The position numbers were made by a program, and so were the translations under genes. The notes beneath the pieces were generated by a model. That model was given only the letters and a program-made list of their open reading frames with translations, did no database searches and had not been told where the DNA came from. Shown piece by piece: positions 22,741-33,839 of a stretch of 64,000 bases of DNA (positions are counted from its first letter, which is position 1; the number at the start of each line of letters is the position of its first letter). The stretch covers positions 153,779-217,778 of the forward strand of contig JASANG010000768.1 of assembly GCA_030248215.1 (NCBI GenBank), given 5' to 3'. This DNA comes from Enoplolaimus lenunculus. Its lineage: Eukaryota > Nematoda > Enoplea > Enoplida > Thoracostomopsidae.

Positions 22741-23640
22741 TAATATGCAAATTAGTTATTAGCTAACTATTCATTTATCGGTTTTGGAGGTTTGTAAGCA
22801 ATTTCCTCAGATTCCTCGCACCCAAAAACCCTTCAGCCACCTTATAATTTATGGAATAATTTAAAAAGTCCTAATTTTGTCTTGTCAATTAAGCTAATAT
22901 GCAAATTAACTTTAGCTAACTATCCAATTATCGGTGTTGGAGGTTGGTAAACAACTTATTCATATTCCTCGCACCCAAAAATCTTCAGTGAACCCTAAAA
23001 ATTTTTGAAATAATTTAAAAAGTCATAGTTTTGCCTTGTTAATTAAGCTAATATGCAAATTAGGTATTAGCTAACTATTCAATTATCGGTTTTGGATGTT
23101 TGTAAACTATTTATTCAAATTCCATGCACCTAAAAACCCTTTAGTGCTGAAATTATATTGCTTTTAACCTTAATAATTAGTGAAATATTGTAAAAAGTCC
23201 TAATTTAGGCTTATAACCTATACTAATATGCAAACTACCTATTAGCTAACTGCTCAATCATCGGTTTTGGAGGTTTGTAAACAGTGTACGCAGATTCCTC
23301 GCACCCAAAAACCCTTTAATGCTAAAATTAGATTGCTTCTAAGTGTAATAATTAGCGAAATATTATGGAAAGTCCTAATTTAGGCTATATTAATTATGCA
23401 AATTAGCCTGTAGCTACTAAACGGCTTGCAATTTTAAAACCCCAATGCGAGGTTAACACCCCAGGATAATTGGCTTTCAAACAAAAAAGTTTATTAAAAT
23501 CGGTTCAGCCGTTCCTGAGATTCTTTTCGGACGGACAGACTGACAGACGGACAGACGGACGGACGGACATCCACCTATCGACACCCAAGTACAAAACATA
23601 AAACGCTTCGCGAAACTCCGAGCTTCGCTCGGAGTTTCGT
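22741..23640. mobile_element. Helentron/HINE-like block: tandem repeats, GACG run and hairpin
   Basis: Four tandem units of about 154-175 bp begin TAATATGCAAATTAG at 22741, 22895, 23049 and 23224, with a partial fifth near 23391. Each has TAGCTAACTATTCA, TATCGGTTTTGGAGG and TCCTCGCACCCAAAAA. They are followed by AAAATCGGTTCAGCCGTTCC (about 23496), a GACGGACG run (about 23530-23570) and a 13-bp perfect hairpin, CGAAACTCCGAGC-TTC-GCTCGGAGTTTCG, at 23611-23639. Tandem repeats before a 3' hairpin fit non-autonomous Helentrons, but no conserved Helitron terminus was confirmed. Confidence 0.45.
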
Positions 23641-24022
23641 TACGCTCAATAAATATATTTGGTTAAATTGGTCCTGATCCAAAGCCTTTACTTGCCGCTC
23701 TGGTTAATTTTCAAAATATGCTACTGGATTTACAAAACATCCTTTGAATTCAATCTCAAAATATTAGACTTACCTTAAAAATTTTAAATTTTAAATTGAA
23801 CATAATTTCAATACCCATCAAATTTTTATATCACTTCCGATTGTATAAATATATAAAGCATATTGGTTGAACAAACTGTATACTTGTCTAGCAATATGTC
23901 TAGAAATGATACGCTAAATATAATTTCTAGAACATCAAAAAGGGGGGCGCTCTGGAATACTGCAAACCTTTTCGTTAGTTAATTTCCTACAACCTACTAT
24001 GTCATTTGGCTTTTGGGCCGAT

Positions 24023-24204
24023 GTTCTCAAATGCGTATAGCATCTATCATCAGTTAGCGATAGGTTTTCAAACTAACGAACATCTGCAAAGTGCAAACCA
24101 AAACGCGAACTATGTGTTGAATATCGAACCTCACCATGCTCTGGTCCCTAAGACACAGGACCTATTACCAAGTGGTAATAGGTACTACACACATTTGAGA
24201 ATAC
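24023..24204. mobile_element. CAAATGTGTATAGC TIR element, best copy
   Basis: The left end GTTCTCAAATGCGTATAGCA mirrors the right end CTACACACATTTGAGAATAC. Subterminal ATCTATCATCAGTTAGCGATAG and ACCTATTACCAAGTGGTAAT are also roughly inverted. Other copies or halves lie at 2545, 16690, 31915, 38395, 45890, 47510, 50150 and 51735. Confidence 0.65.
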
Positions 24205-24484
24205 GGGTTCTTGTTATAGCTAATTTGTTACTTATAGCCATTTACTAAAGTATTACACCCCTTGAATATTTTCACATATATCACAATATTTGATTGAAGT
24301 CTGACATATTGTGAATATAAAATTTGAAGTATACTTGAAATTAAAGTATGAATTTGTTAAATATATTTATTTGAGTTGAAATACGGATTGAATTTATGAT
24401 ATTTTGAATTCGAAGGGTCTTCCACCTGGAGGATACTGTGTGCAAGACGAGATTTAGAAGTAAGGTTACATTGTAGTACCTTAG

Positions 24485-24790
24485 GCTCGTATCCAGCTAA
24501 CCTTGGAAGGAGGGAGGGGCATAATTTTTAGAGGGCTGAGCTTCGTTGATCTTGGCTATGGATCCGTATCGGTCTAAAATTGCAACGGTACTCTCTAAAA
24601 ACTTTAAACAAATTTTGATCGAAGTTTAAGCTAATCTAGCTTTATTAAACTAAAATTACGCTTAAACTTACTTGAAATCTAGCATAAAGGCTAAAATATT
24701 TTCAAGAGGGGCATACAAGGGTTTTCGTTGACTTACAAGCAATGTAGAAATTTTTCAGTGGAAGCTGATCTCCTGGCCCGCCCCTTAGTT
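24485..24790. repeat. CGTAGCCAGC-type repeat, rearranged copy
   Basis: CTCGTATCCAGCTAACC lies at the left and ATTTTCAAGAGGGGCATAC, GTTGACTTACAAGCAATG at the right. A degenerate TTAAAC/TTAGGC-like stretch near 24620-24690 lies between them. Confidence 0.5.
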
Positions 24791-25129
24791 ATGGACCGGA
24801 TTTATTTCCAAAATTTTTGTTTTAAACCACTGCAAAGATTATTTACCTCGGCACCAAATAATACCATCGTAACTGGGAAAAGTAAATATACACGACACCA
24901 GCTTCAAACCTAAATACACTTGTGATTCAATCTCATTGGCTTAAAATTCAAAAGCAAATTTGAAAAAGTTTTCGGAAAAAGATTTTGGAAAGAACGATGA
25001 TTGAGTGAGAAAAGAACTTTGTTAGAAACAGATATGCTGTTTCCGTTACTATGTCCTTCTAATAAAACGGCAGTTTTCAACTGTGTGTACCACCTATTGC
25101 TAGTTTTTTTGACGGCTATTCGGAAGTCA

Positions 25130-25390
25130 AGTAAGGGGGACGCTATACGTGTCTTGCGGTATTGCCCGGTACGTTCCGGTGCCGTGCGTCACTGTTCGTC
25201 ACTATACGGTATCATACGTGTGCAATTTGTTTACAATACCGCGCGGTGACGGACGACACCGGATGGCGACGGACGTGCCGTACGGGTGACAGACGGGGAT
25301 GGACGGTACCATACAGTGGACGGACGGGACGGCGCCGTACGGGTGACAGACGGCACCGGACGTCATCAAAAGTATAGCGTCATCCTTATG
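25130..25390. repeat. GACGG-rich repeat element, copy 2
   Basis: Begins GGGGGACGCTATACG and ends GTCATCAAAAGTATAGCGTC, giving inverted ends around TATAGCGTC. The interior is CGGTGACGGACGACACCGG and similar. It is the most complete copy of the family first seen at 3495. Confidence 0.7.
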
Positions 25391-25549
25391 ATCTGCCCTG
25401 ATTAACAAATTTTCCACCGTCCTCTGATTTTAAAGATTTGTATAATTTTTAGCAATAATAATGTCAACGAAAATATGAGTTCCCTCTCAAATTTTTTACG
25501 CTTATTTAAAACGTTTAATGTAAATGTTTTCTTCAGATTCATTTAAAAG

Positions 25550-25880
25550 ATTTTGGCTTGGTTTCTGAAATTTTACTTAAGTATTTGCATAAATGATACT
25601 GAAGTAATTACTTAAGTCACTGAGTTTAAGTAAATACTTAAATGTTTGAACTAAAACAAAAATGCCATAATTGAGGCTTTTTAGCATAAGAAAGAAGTTA
25701 AAAGTTTAGTTTACGCTAAAGAGGCAACACCATGAGTCTACAATTTCAATTGTACAATGTTTAATAGCCACAGCTGTTGGTCTGCAACACACCAAATTCG
25801 GTCTTTACAGTTAACTATTAAGTTAACTTAAGTACGCTTTTAAAAACGATGAATGAATTAAGTAATTTCAAACCACGTAA
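25550..25880. mobile_element. ACTTAAGTA-rich MITE, copy 2
   Basis: Opposite orientation to 1240-1605. Begins GGTTTCTGAAATTTTACTTA and ends TTAACTTAAGTACGCTTTTA. Shared inner blocks include CATGAGTCTACAATTTCAA. Confidence 0.55.
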
Positions 25881-25919
25881 GTTCAGGATTAGCCGCTGTA
25901 CTCGAAGGTTCATATGGCA

Positions 25920-26115
25920 GGCCCATGTATTGAACCGGGCCGGATCGCTTTTCAGAGAGGCTATAATAGAGTCAGTTTAAGTTTTAGACTAATTTTTTGC
26001 ATAGGCTTAGGCTTAGGCTTAGGAATAGGCTCATTCATACACTTAGGCTTAGGTTTAGGCTTAGGTTTGGGAATATGTTTATACTACCGTTCCGGCCCTG
26101 TTCTATGCATGGGCC
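25920..26115. mobile_element. Telomere-repeat-carrying MITE (subfamily B), perfect TSD
   Basis: Flanked by a perfect 8-bp duplication ATATGGCA (25912-25919 and 26116-26123). The ends are GGCCCATGTATTGAACCGGG and (reverse-complemented) GGCCCATGCATAGAACAGGG. The core has TTAGGC units in the plus orientation. It ends 267 bp upstream of the Dpr-like gene start codon. Confidence 0.9.
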
Positions 26116-26382
26116 ATATGGCATAAGCGACTGTTGTGTTTCATAAATTCTGCCAGTAGCCTTCACAGTAATGCACATATTTTACGTTTAAATTATAATT
26201 CAAACGTACATTTTAGACCGCTTACAACGCTTCATAATTGAGTTGAATTAATAATTTAGTCAAAAAATGTTGTATAAAATGTTTTCAAATTCCAAAAAAC
26301 TGACATTTTGCCCGAAATTTCATAGGTCCCAGCGTAGTAATTTTGTTTAATATTCGTCAGTGGCATGGAAAAATAGTCTAAA

Positions 26383-29300
26383 ATGCGTCTAAACGTCAAT
26401 TTCTGGATCGCAATTATTCAGGTTCAAACAACGTCGATGCTATGCTTGTTTACCGGTAAGCTTAATAAATCGTATAACCTGGCTGCAATTATTTTAAGAA
26501 TTTTACAAATATTTTAAAATTAAATGTTGCCAAACTTGTATGCTGTATTAGCAATGAATCTTACACCTTTTTTAATTTTAATCTGCTCCCTCGAAAACAC
26601 TTCCCCCCGGGAAATTTTCAACTTTGCTTGTACGTCAACAAAAGTCCTTGTATGATGATCCTAAACAATTTTAGTTCCCCAGCAAGATGAGTGGGCTACG
26701 GGTATGATTTTGACCCTCGGTTTAACTTCACACACTGTTGTAAGGGACGAGATTCCATTACAGTATCTCGTTAATCATAAACCATAAATACGGAAATTTG
26801 GCTTCAAGTACTGGTATCCGCTCGATAAATCCGAAATACATCCAACTGATTTTTCGACTTGAGTTGAAAGAATACATTTATAAATGTGTCTATTTTCGCT
26901 TCGCTCTCCAATATTCAATTTCATGCTGTGATTCATTAGAGTTTACTCGCTCGATCCGAAAAAATTGAAGACTCTAAACAAAACCTCAACGATTGGCCTG
27001 AGGGTGGAAACCAACTCGGGGACGACGGAGGGGTCAAAAAGCATCGCAGATTCCCCGAGCAAAAACTCTTGTCGGGTTGGACAGCGCTTGGGGGGCATTG
27101 GGCACGGAACTGCTGAACGTGGAAAAAGTTTGCAAAATTTTTAAAATTTCAATTAAAATTAATGTAAAAATAATTAATATTACAATAAGGAAATTAAAAT
27201 TGAGCACTAGAATTTGTTACCTGAAAAGATTTATTAAATTATCACCCGATACAGTCGTTTATCAACTGTAAAACTTAAAAAGTTTGTTCAATATTTTTAA
27301 ATTATTGACGGAATAAATTTTCAATACTGAAAGAAAACATTTTATCTCGAACAAGTTTCAAAACAACTCCAGTGGCCTGTTTAAATTTGGAGCAGTTATT
27401 CTTAATATATATTTTAAGAAATAAAGTGACTTGTATATTTATATCTATTTATGAATTTAACTTTTGTCATTTTAGGTCTCATACGAATCCCTGCTTCTAA
27501 GGGGTCGGCGGAACCCTTGAGACTTCACCCTAAGGGCCAGAATGAATCCCATCATTTTTGGCAATACCCTCAGCTTGAAATTGCGCCGCAACTTGGGACA
27601 AAGCCAAGAAGGCACCAACGCGCTGTTGATACCGTCTCAGAAGCCGGAGTAAACAAATCAAGATCAAGGGTATGTGTTTTACAATGCACCGTTTGTAATA
27701 ATTGTCTATAATGCCATATAACTGTGAGGGGGGTACGTATACCCCACCGTCAGAATTTTTTGTGATAAAATGTTAAAGTTCCTACTTTACAATTTTCTCC
27801 TGAGAAAATGTTTTACAAAAAATGTTAATGTTTCTTCCTACGTTACAATTTTTCGCCGTTAATGACATTAATTGCAAACAGTAAAGTTGCGTTTGTTAAC
27901 ATTTGCCAGAACATCCCAGTCAAAAATTTTGGATCCGCTGCAGTCGGCGAGTTTATTTTAACGCCTGTAGCAAAAAATTTCCTCTTTTTACAGAAATTCC
28001 GTGAGTCGATATAAGACGGTTTGTATCGCTTACATGCATTTTGTACTGTAATGCAAATTAAGTATATTCAACGTTCTTAAATTTTTTTAAATTTTTTAAA
28101 ATTTTTTAAACTTTTTTAAATTTTTAAAAAAAAAATTTTAAAAACTTTTTCCTGAATTTTTCTCAATTTTTTACTAAATTTTTTAAAATATTTTCTTAAA
28201 CTTTTTTTATATTTTTAGCAACCTCAATTTCGGCGACGATTTCATCGGCCACGAATACTGACCACAAACGCTCATACGGAGTTCAAAGTGCCGCTCGACA
28301 GTCCAGTGTATATGCATTGCATAATTAAATTTAATCATATTCTTAAACGTGAAGTAAGTAATGTTTGCATTGAATTCCAAAGCGAATCCGTAATCGGTAT
28401 TCTGAAAATCATTATTGCCGCTATTGCTATACAATAATATTTGTTTTGCAAGCGGACAAATTACTGCAGTTTTAGATGTTCACCAATATATCTCGAGTCA
28501 CCTTGCTAGAAGGGCTAAAAAATTTTTTCAGGAGGTGCATACAAGGGTTTACTGTACAAACGCCGAGAACGCAATTATGGTTTCAGGTGGCTTGGATGCG
28601 TAACAGCGACGGACGGTTACTGACAGTGAATCGAGATACATTTTCGTCAGATGGACGTTATGTGTTGTCATATCGCAAGAATATTAATGACGATTACCGC
28701 ATTGATGATTATTGCCTTATTATAAGGTAGTCATTGTTGTATTCTGTATGGGGGTGACTGATATTTATTTGGCCTCTACAGAGGGAACCGCCTTGTTATT
28801 CGGTTACGGACTGGTATTTATTTTCAACCAGCCTTCCGCCACTCTACCTTACTGATATATATCCGGTATTGCAACTATCAGTTGAATTAAACGTTTTTTG
28901 CCTTTCATCAAAAGCTGGAGAGATATGCAAGGTTATACTTTGGAATGTTTGCTTTCAAAACTTAAGTGCACTTTAAAATTTCGAACTCAAGATTATTTGG
29001 TCCTGGAGTCATTTTTTGCGCTTCAATTTGGGATAATTGACATTTATGTACTCTCATTAGGGTTTAGGATCTCTATTCGTTTACGGACTCTTATTACGGA
29101 TACGGACTCCTATTTGACTAGGACTCAAAATGGGGATCCCGTCTTATTTTCCCCTACCTTATTCGGGTCACTACAGTAGACGTTAATTGCAGCGGCACGT
29201 TTTATTTCACTTAAAGTTTTTTGGCTTTATGTTGCCCAATTTTTAATATATTTTGGTTTTGCTTTCAATATCTCAGATATGTTCGACACGAAGACAGTGG

Positions 29301-32161
29301 ATTCTATACGTGTGCGCTTGGAACAGAACCACCTCAAACGTTTCAAGTTCACCTTTCTGTTATTGGTAAGGTTGTTTTTTATAAATCTATATATTAAAAC
29401 TGGAAAGCCCCACATGCGTATTTTAGACAACTTTGCAGCATTACTTTGTTTACAATAATTTGTTAGGAAATACACGTGATTGTTCTATGAAAAGAAAATG
29501 TGCAAGTAAATTTTAATGGTTTCGCTAACGTTTCTGCATTACGCAAAGCTGGTAGACTAGTTTTAAATATTTCTAAACTGCTGTATAAATAGCAAACTTT
29601 AAAAGTCTTTTGATTCAACAAATGTAAACTTATGGGTTTTTCAAATATTTTCAATCAAATGTGTCCAGGCCCGTAGACAGCTGCTAGGAGATATAAAAAC
29701 ATTCAGGAGTTGCGCGGATCCATGCAGCACCGTGGGATGACAAACGACGCCCCTGTTCTCGGCGAAAAGGGGGAGCCCTTTGGAAAGACAGAATAAATAT
29801 CAGTCACTCTCTTATTCGGGTCACTACAGTACATTACAAACTCGTCGCAGTATTTTGGAAATTGTATAGTGAAAGTTGCGTTTACGTATTGTTGTTTTAG
29901 AATTTGATGCAAAAATTACAGGGCCTGAAGTGGTATGGGTGGGAGGTACAATAGTGTTACGTTGTGATATTTATCTGGATTCCGCAAATGTCGCCAAAGA
30001 TTCGATCAAAAGTGTTAAAGGATCTACAAAGGTGGTCAACGATAACAAGCCGCCACATATCCGATGGTATCATAATAAACGTGCCATGCTTCTTGAAGGA
30101 AAACGTAAGTTGGGGTTTGCACATCAACTACAGAAACAGCATCGGAACCAGAAATTTTAGACGGGGGGATCAGGCTGGCAAAAGTTTGGAAACGCAATTT
30201 TCACAGTATTCGATATATTTGACAATTTTCTTAGAAGAAAAAAATTGACAGGTACAGGGACCTTGTCATTTTATCACAAAAAATTTTTGACGGGGGTCGT
30301 ACACCTCCGCTTCCTTTCTGAATCCGCTAGTGTACAAGAAAACCCATTTCTACGTTTTATATTATGCGGGGTTATCGTTATAACCGGGGCAGGCGGGACA
30401 CGGTTTGTCCGATGTTGATTCGACGTCAACGTTAAAATTTGGGCTCTTATATCGGGTCAACAGACAAAACTCGAATGTCATATGGCATTAGCTTACAAAC
30501 CACCGCTCTCAAATGTTTAATGTGTACAAGAGTCGGTATGTCACATGATAACGAATATCATATAATATTCAGCGGGACTGTGAAATCTTCGCGTGCTTAT
30601 GCAGACAAAATGTTACCCAATAGTCTAATAATACAAACCGTGTCCCAGGTTGTCCCGGTTAGAACGTGAACCCCGCATTAACCCTTTCTCCCATCAATTA
30701 TTTTCAATTTCATATGAGGATAAATTTCGACGTAAGATTCTATCCCCGGTCTCACGGGTGGGAGGCGTTTACGATGACCACTGAGCTATAGGAGCTTGAC
30801 GCTCGAGCCCGAGTAGGCTCTCACGTCTTGCGGAGGTTTTGCACTGCGCATATATGTTATAAATGTGAACTGTGCTCACAGTGTCTGTATTGCTCATACA
30901 TTATGGTATTTAGTTGTTCATAGTATACTCTATGAGTGAGAGGGTTAATCGATGCATTAAAATGTTTGTTATAATTTCACCGCATTACAATATTTGCTGT
31001 GTTTGCATTTATTGCAATTATAATTCAAAGCTAACACGAGCCATGTTTAAAACCTCTGAGCAAAAAATAATAGGAGCGTTGGAATCGTGGATCCGCCACT
31101 GCTGTATTAAATGGAACATTTCAGGTCATTCTGCCGGTGAAGTTAACTTTATCGATGGGAACAAAACTGCGTATGCAACGCTAACGATCACTGGTGTTAT
31201 TGCTGAAGACGCTGGTTTGTACGGCTGCGCAGCGCCTGGCATTACACCTAAGACCATCAGAGTTAAGGTGGACGGTAAGATTGTATTTTGATCTTGTGCA
31301 TATTTTTGGCCCATGTATACAACAAGGTCGAAACAGTAGTATAAGCATATTCCTAATCCTAACCCTAAGCCTAAGCTTAAGCATAAGGATGAGCCTATTC
31401 CTATTCCGAAACCTAAGCCTAAGCATAAAGATAAGCCTATTCCTATTCGTATGCCTAAGCCCAAGCCTAAGCAAAAAAGTAAGTCTAAAGCTTTAAACTG
31501 ACTCTATTACAGCCTGGCCGGAAAACGATCCGGCCCGCTTCTATACATGGGCCATATTTTTAAGGTTTTTGGGCGCTTTTTTCCGTATTTAAGGTTTACG
31601 CTTTACACTTAGGCTTACACTCCGGATTAGACTTTTGACTGAAGACTTGTGCAAAGCCTTGATTTTGACAAGCCTTTGCCTAAGTCTAAGCCTGGACCTA
31701 CGTATTAGGCAAAGCTTAAGGCGGGGAAGTGTACAAGAGTCTATCAAAACATGAACAAATCTTAGATTCCTACTTTTACGGCTAAACCTGAACCTAAGCC
31801 TAAATGTACCATTAAAACTATAACACTGCCGTCTCAAAAAATTGCACGTTTAATAACATTTTTGCAATTGTTTTGCTTGCAAAATGTTATTCTAATGATT
31901 AAACCGAAATAAAATGGCCACAAATGTGATGCGTTACTTAGTTAGTAATAGGTTTTCAAACAAGCAAACATGAATGCGGTACATTTCAAATGTACACAAA
32001 TCGGTTCGCAAATAAATGAAAATAGAGTTCTTTCAGGTGCAAACACTGCTGCAATGACCAAATCTGACGATGCAACTTCTGCCGTATTTCGACCCAGGGC
32101 GACTCCGCTTTTGATTACTCTCATAATCCTATTCCTCGCCTCTACCATGCCCCATTCCTAG
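26383..32161 (+). CDS. Dpr/ZIG-8-like two-Ig cell-surface protein, 8 exons
   Basis: The exons are 26383-26455, 27476-27669, 28219-28353, 28587-28726, 29277-29365, 29901-30104, 31125-31274 and 32037-32161. Every junction is GT-AG with matching phase, giving 369 residues. Residues 1-25 are a signal peptide (NFWIAIIQV). Residues 26-100 are a basic linker with RRHQR. Ig1 (about 105-210) has C123, W137 in VAWMRNSDGRLLTV and DSGFYTC (C193). Ig2 (about 212-328) has C232, W266 and EDAGLYGC (C313). A hydrophobic tail, TPLLITLIILFLAS, ends the protein and suggests a GPI anchor. The WxR...LLTV...TFxSD pattern of Ig1 and the Ig2 end are typical of insect Dpr proteins and nematode ZIG-8, which bind DIP/RIG-5-type Ig partners at neuron surfaces. 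Ig2 carries about 20 extra residues (239-260) between its first Cys and its Trp. Introns hold many MITEs. Confidence 0.85.
26580..26710. repeat. CGTAGCCAGC-type repeat in intron 1
   Basis: CCTCGAAAACACTTCCCCCC, GGAAATTTTCAACTTTGCTT and GTGGGCTACGGGTATG mark a partial copy of the family at 21019. It lies 125 bp after the first exon of the Dpr-like gene. Confidence 0.5.
27725..27960. repeat. ATTTTTTGTGA/CAAAAAATTTT repeat in intron 2
   Basis: Begins GTGAGGGGGGTACGTATACC with CAGAATTTTTTGTGATAAAATG. It is related in reverse orientation to 30165-30325, 38190-38385 and 49025-49405. Confidence 0.45.
28075..28218. repeat. A/T homopolymer-rich stretch before exon 3
   Basis: Repeated AAATTTTTTTAAATTTTTT runs up to the acceptor ATTTTTAG at 28218. 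Confidence 0.7.
28860..29180. repeat. Dispersed repeat (CATTCGGGTTACTACAGTA), copy 2, in intron 4
   Basis: Matches 10660-10965 through ATGCAAGGTTATACTT, ATTGACATTTATG, GACTCAAAATGGGG and TTATTCGGGTCACTACAGTA. A piece of the same repeat recurs at 29745-29850 in the next intron. Confidence 0.65.
29383..29600. repeat. TATATTAAAACTGGAAAGCC repeat in intron 5
   Basis: Shared with the distal part of the TTAA MITE at 12818-13020: CCCCACATGCGTATTTT, TTGTTCTATGAAA and GCATTACGCAAAGC-type blocks in the same order. It starts 17 bp after the donor of exon 5. Confidence 0.6.
30165..30325. repeat. CACAAAAAATTTTTGACGGG repeat in intron 6
   Basis: Contains GATCAGGCTGGCAAAAGTTT and TTATCACAAAAAATTTTTGA, and is shared with 38190-38385 and 49025-49405. 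Confidence 0.55.
30364..30677. mobile_element. Harbinger-like MITE (TGCGGGGTT ends), copy 2
   Basis: Flanked by TTA on both sides. The ends are TGCGGGGTTATCGTTATAAC and (reverse-complemented) TGCGGGGTTCACGTTCTAAC. Subterminal GACACGGTTTGTCC is mirrored by ACAAACCGTGTC. It abuts the TTAA MITE that follows. Confidence 0.7.
30678..30948. mobile_element. TTAA-flanked MITE with tRNA-like body, copy 2
   Basis: Perfect TTAA at both ends (30678-30681, 30945-30948) with CCCTTTCTCCCATCAA and the inverted ACTCTATGAGTGAGAGGG. On the minus strand at about 30735-30800 is a tRNA-like body: TATAGCTCAGTGGTCATCG as box A, CCTCCCACCC as anticodon region and GGGATAGAATC as box B. Confidence 0.8.
31308..31553. 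mobile_element. Telomere-repeat-carrying MITE (subfamily B), perfect TSD, in intron 7
   Basis: Flanked by ATATTTTT (31300-31307 and 31554-31561). The ends are GGCCCATGTATACAACAAGG and (reverse-complemented) GGCCCATGTATAGAAGCGGG. The core alternates CCTAAGCCTAAGC with GATGAGCCTATTCC. It begins 34 bp after the donor of exon 7. Confidence 0.9.
31590..31810. repeat. Degenerate TTAGGC-type array
   Basis: TTTACACTTAGGCTTACAC and CCTAAGTCTAAGCC runs in both orientations with no recognisable ends. It lies in the last intron of the Dpr-like gene. Confidence 0.5.
31915..31990. repeat. CAAATGTGTATAGC-family fragment
   Basis: Reads CCACAAATGTGATGCG, then TTAGTTAGTAATAGGTTTTC. It lies about 50 bp before the last acceptor of the Dpr-like gene. 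Confidence 0.45.
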
Positions 32162-32631
32162 CGTGTTTTCCGCTCGCTATCTTCAAAGTTCCTGCCACAG
32201 GAAACTAGCAAAAAAGTTAGCAAGGAATGATTTTGAGTTGACGAAAATCAATTTTGCTGACACAGAATACTTCGAACTTTGTCAAAAGATGTTTGGCTCA
32301 AAATGCGAAGACCAATCACAGCGAAGAGCAAAGAACTTTGTTTAACGCAATTTGTATGGTCAAAATTTGCCACATATGATAGCAATATTATCACAATTTG
32401 GATAGTTTTCGGGGCCAAACATGACGGTGACAAAATGATAAAGCACATTTAAAAGTGTCAATTTTGAGACACATTTTGTCCATTCGGCTATCGAAACGGT
32501 GAAATACTTGTAAACAACATCGTCACGGAATTCAAATGCTGAAGTATTGTTCAATTTGGAGTCGAACTATGCGAGCGCTACTAAAAAGACAGATCAAAAT
32601 ATGACTAATTTAATGCTGACACCGATAGCGA

Positions 32632-32810
32632 TTCAGGCTCGTAGCCAGGTCGGAAGCGAAACATTTTTCAAGAGAAGCATACAAGAGTTTTTGATGACTT
32701 TCAAGCAAGTTTGAAAATTTTCTAAAGGTTCAAACGGGTTCCAGTTAAATCTGAGCACTCCCACTGGACCCCTCTGGATATGGGTCCGCGGCGGATCTAA
32801 GGACGGCTCA
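32632..32810. repeat. CGTAGCCAGC-type repeat
   Basis: CAGGCTCGTAGCCAGGTCGG begins a reverse-type copy with ATTTTTCAAGAGAAGCATAC and GACTTTCAAGCAAG. It follows the Dpr-like gene by about 470 bp; the bases 32162-32631 between show no feature. Confidence 0.55.
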
Positions 32811-33084
32811 TTCAGGACTGAGTCCTTAACAAGAATCAAAACCAAAATTTGGTATTAAGATTAATCAAACTTGTGTTCTAAAACTCGCTTCGTTTGCCAG
32901 ATTTTATTATCATTTGACGCTCTGTCGTCGTTTTTGGATACGTCCCTGGCTGAATTATTTTGAGATCGGCGTTTCGTACCTAAAATGTCTCCAGGTCCAT
33001 TCATAGTGCAGAGCGGAGACAAAATCAGACGGCTGAATAAAGCCTAAACCAACGCCTAAGCCATGCCGTTGTGATCCAGATGGA

Positions 33085-33280
33085 CGCGAAACATAAGTGT
33101 TCCAATTAGGGCGGCGTTAAACTTGCCATGTGGCGTCGTCTGGCGTCGCACGTCGAAAAATTTTGGTTTACAGCGGATATGCTGTCCCATACGGTATTGC
33201 AAGCGCGTTGTGATATGGTGCCGAAAGGAACCGGACGGTGCCAAAGGTCATCAAAAGTATAGCGGCACCATCCTCAATTA
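33085..33280. repeat. GACGG-type element, diverged copy
   Basis: ACGGTGCCAAAGGTCATC and AAAAGTATAGCGGCACCATCC mark the right end shared with 25390. The interior is GTCGTCTGGCGTCGCACGTC. Confidence 0.55.
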
Positions 33281-33380
33281 GAACGGTTGCTTAGATTTGT
33301 ATAAATGTGTGACAAACTTTCTCTTATGGTAACCCATCAAATGGACGGGTTCAAACGCATGATTTAGCGTTAGCAAACTC

Positions 33381-33650
33381 ATCCAATGTAAAGAACAGCG
33401 GCAGAACAGTATTATAAGCATATTACTAAGTTTAGCCTAAGCGTAAGAATGAGCGTATTCTTAGTCTAAGCCTAAGCCTAAACGTAAGCGTAAGAATGAG
33501 CGTATTCTTAAGTCTAAGCCTAAGCCTAAGCCTAAGCGTAAGAATGAGCATATTCCTAAGCCTATGCCAAGCAAAAAATAGTCTAAACCTTAAGCTTACT
33601 CTTTTCTAGTCCCACAGAAAAAAGTTCCGCCCCTGATCTTTACATGGGCT
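33381..33650. mobile_element. Telomere-repeat-carrying MITE (subfamily A), long core
   Basis: The ends are ATCCAATGTAAAGAACAGCG and (reverse-complemented) AGCCCATGTAAAGATCAGGG. Flanks GCAAACTC and GAAATCTC share 6 of 8 bases. The core repeats a roughly 60-bp module, CCTAAGCCTAAGCGTAAGAA followed by TGAGCGTATTC, three times. The core has thus grown by module duplication. Confidence 0.8.
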
Positions 33651-33839
33651 GAAATCTCAAAGCGTTCGTATGGCGAAACACACTCACTGCAGTAGTTAAT
33701 TGATCAAATGTGGTGTGTAAAACTGCTACTAAAATAACACCCCTACATGGCCAGGGAGGGAGTACTGTGGGACAGCGGAATACTTCCAAAAAACATATAT
33801 TAATATATATGAAGTGTCACGCTTATATACTTATTTTGT

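Noticed and set aside
31126-31496. Arg/Leu- and Ser/Leu-rich ORFs (LRLRLRN, SLSLSLS)
   Set aside because: They translate CCTAAG/TTAGGC arrays inside the telomere-repeat MITE; the same peptides appear at 3247, 13436, 38744, 41650 and 47856.
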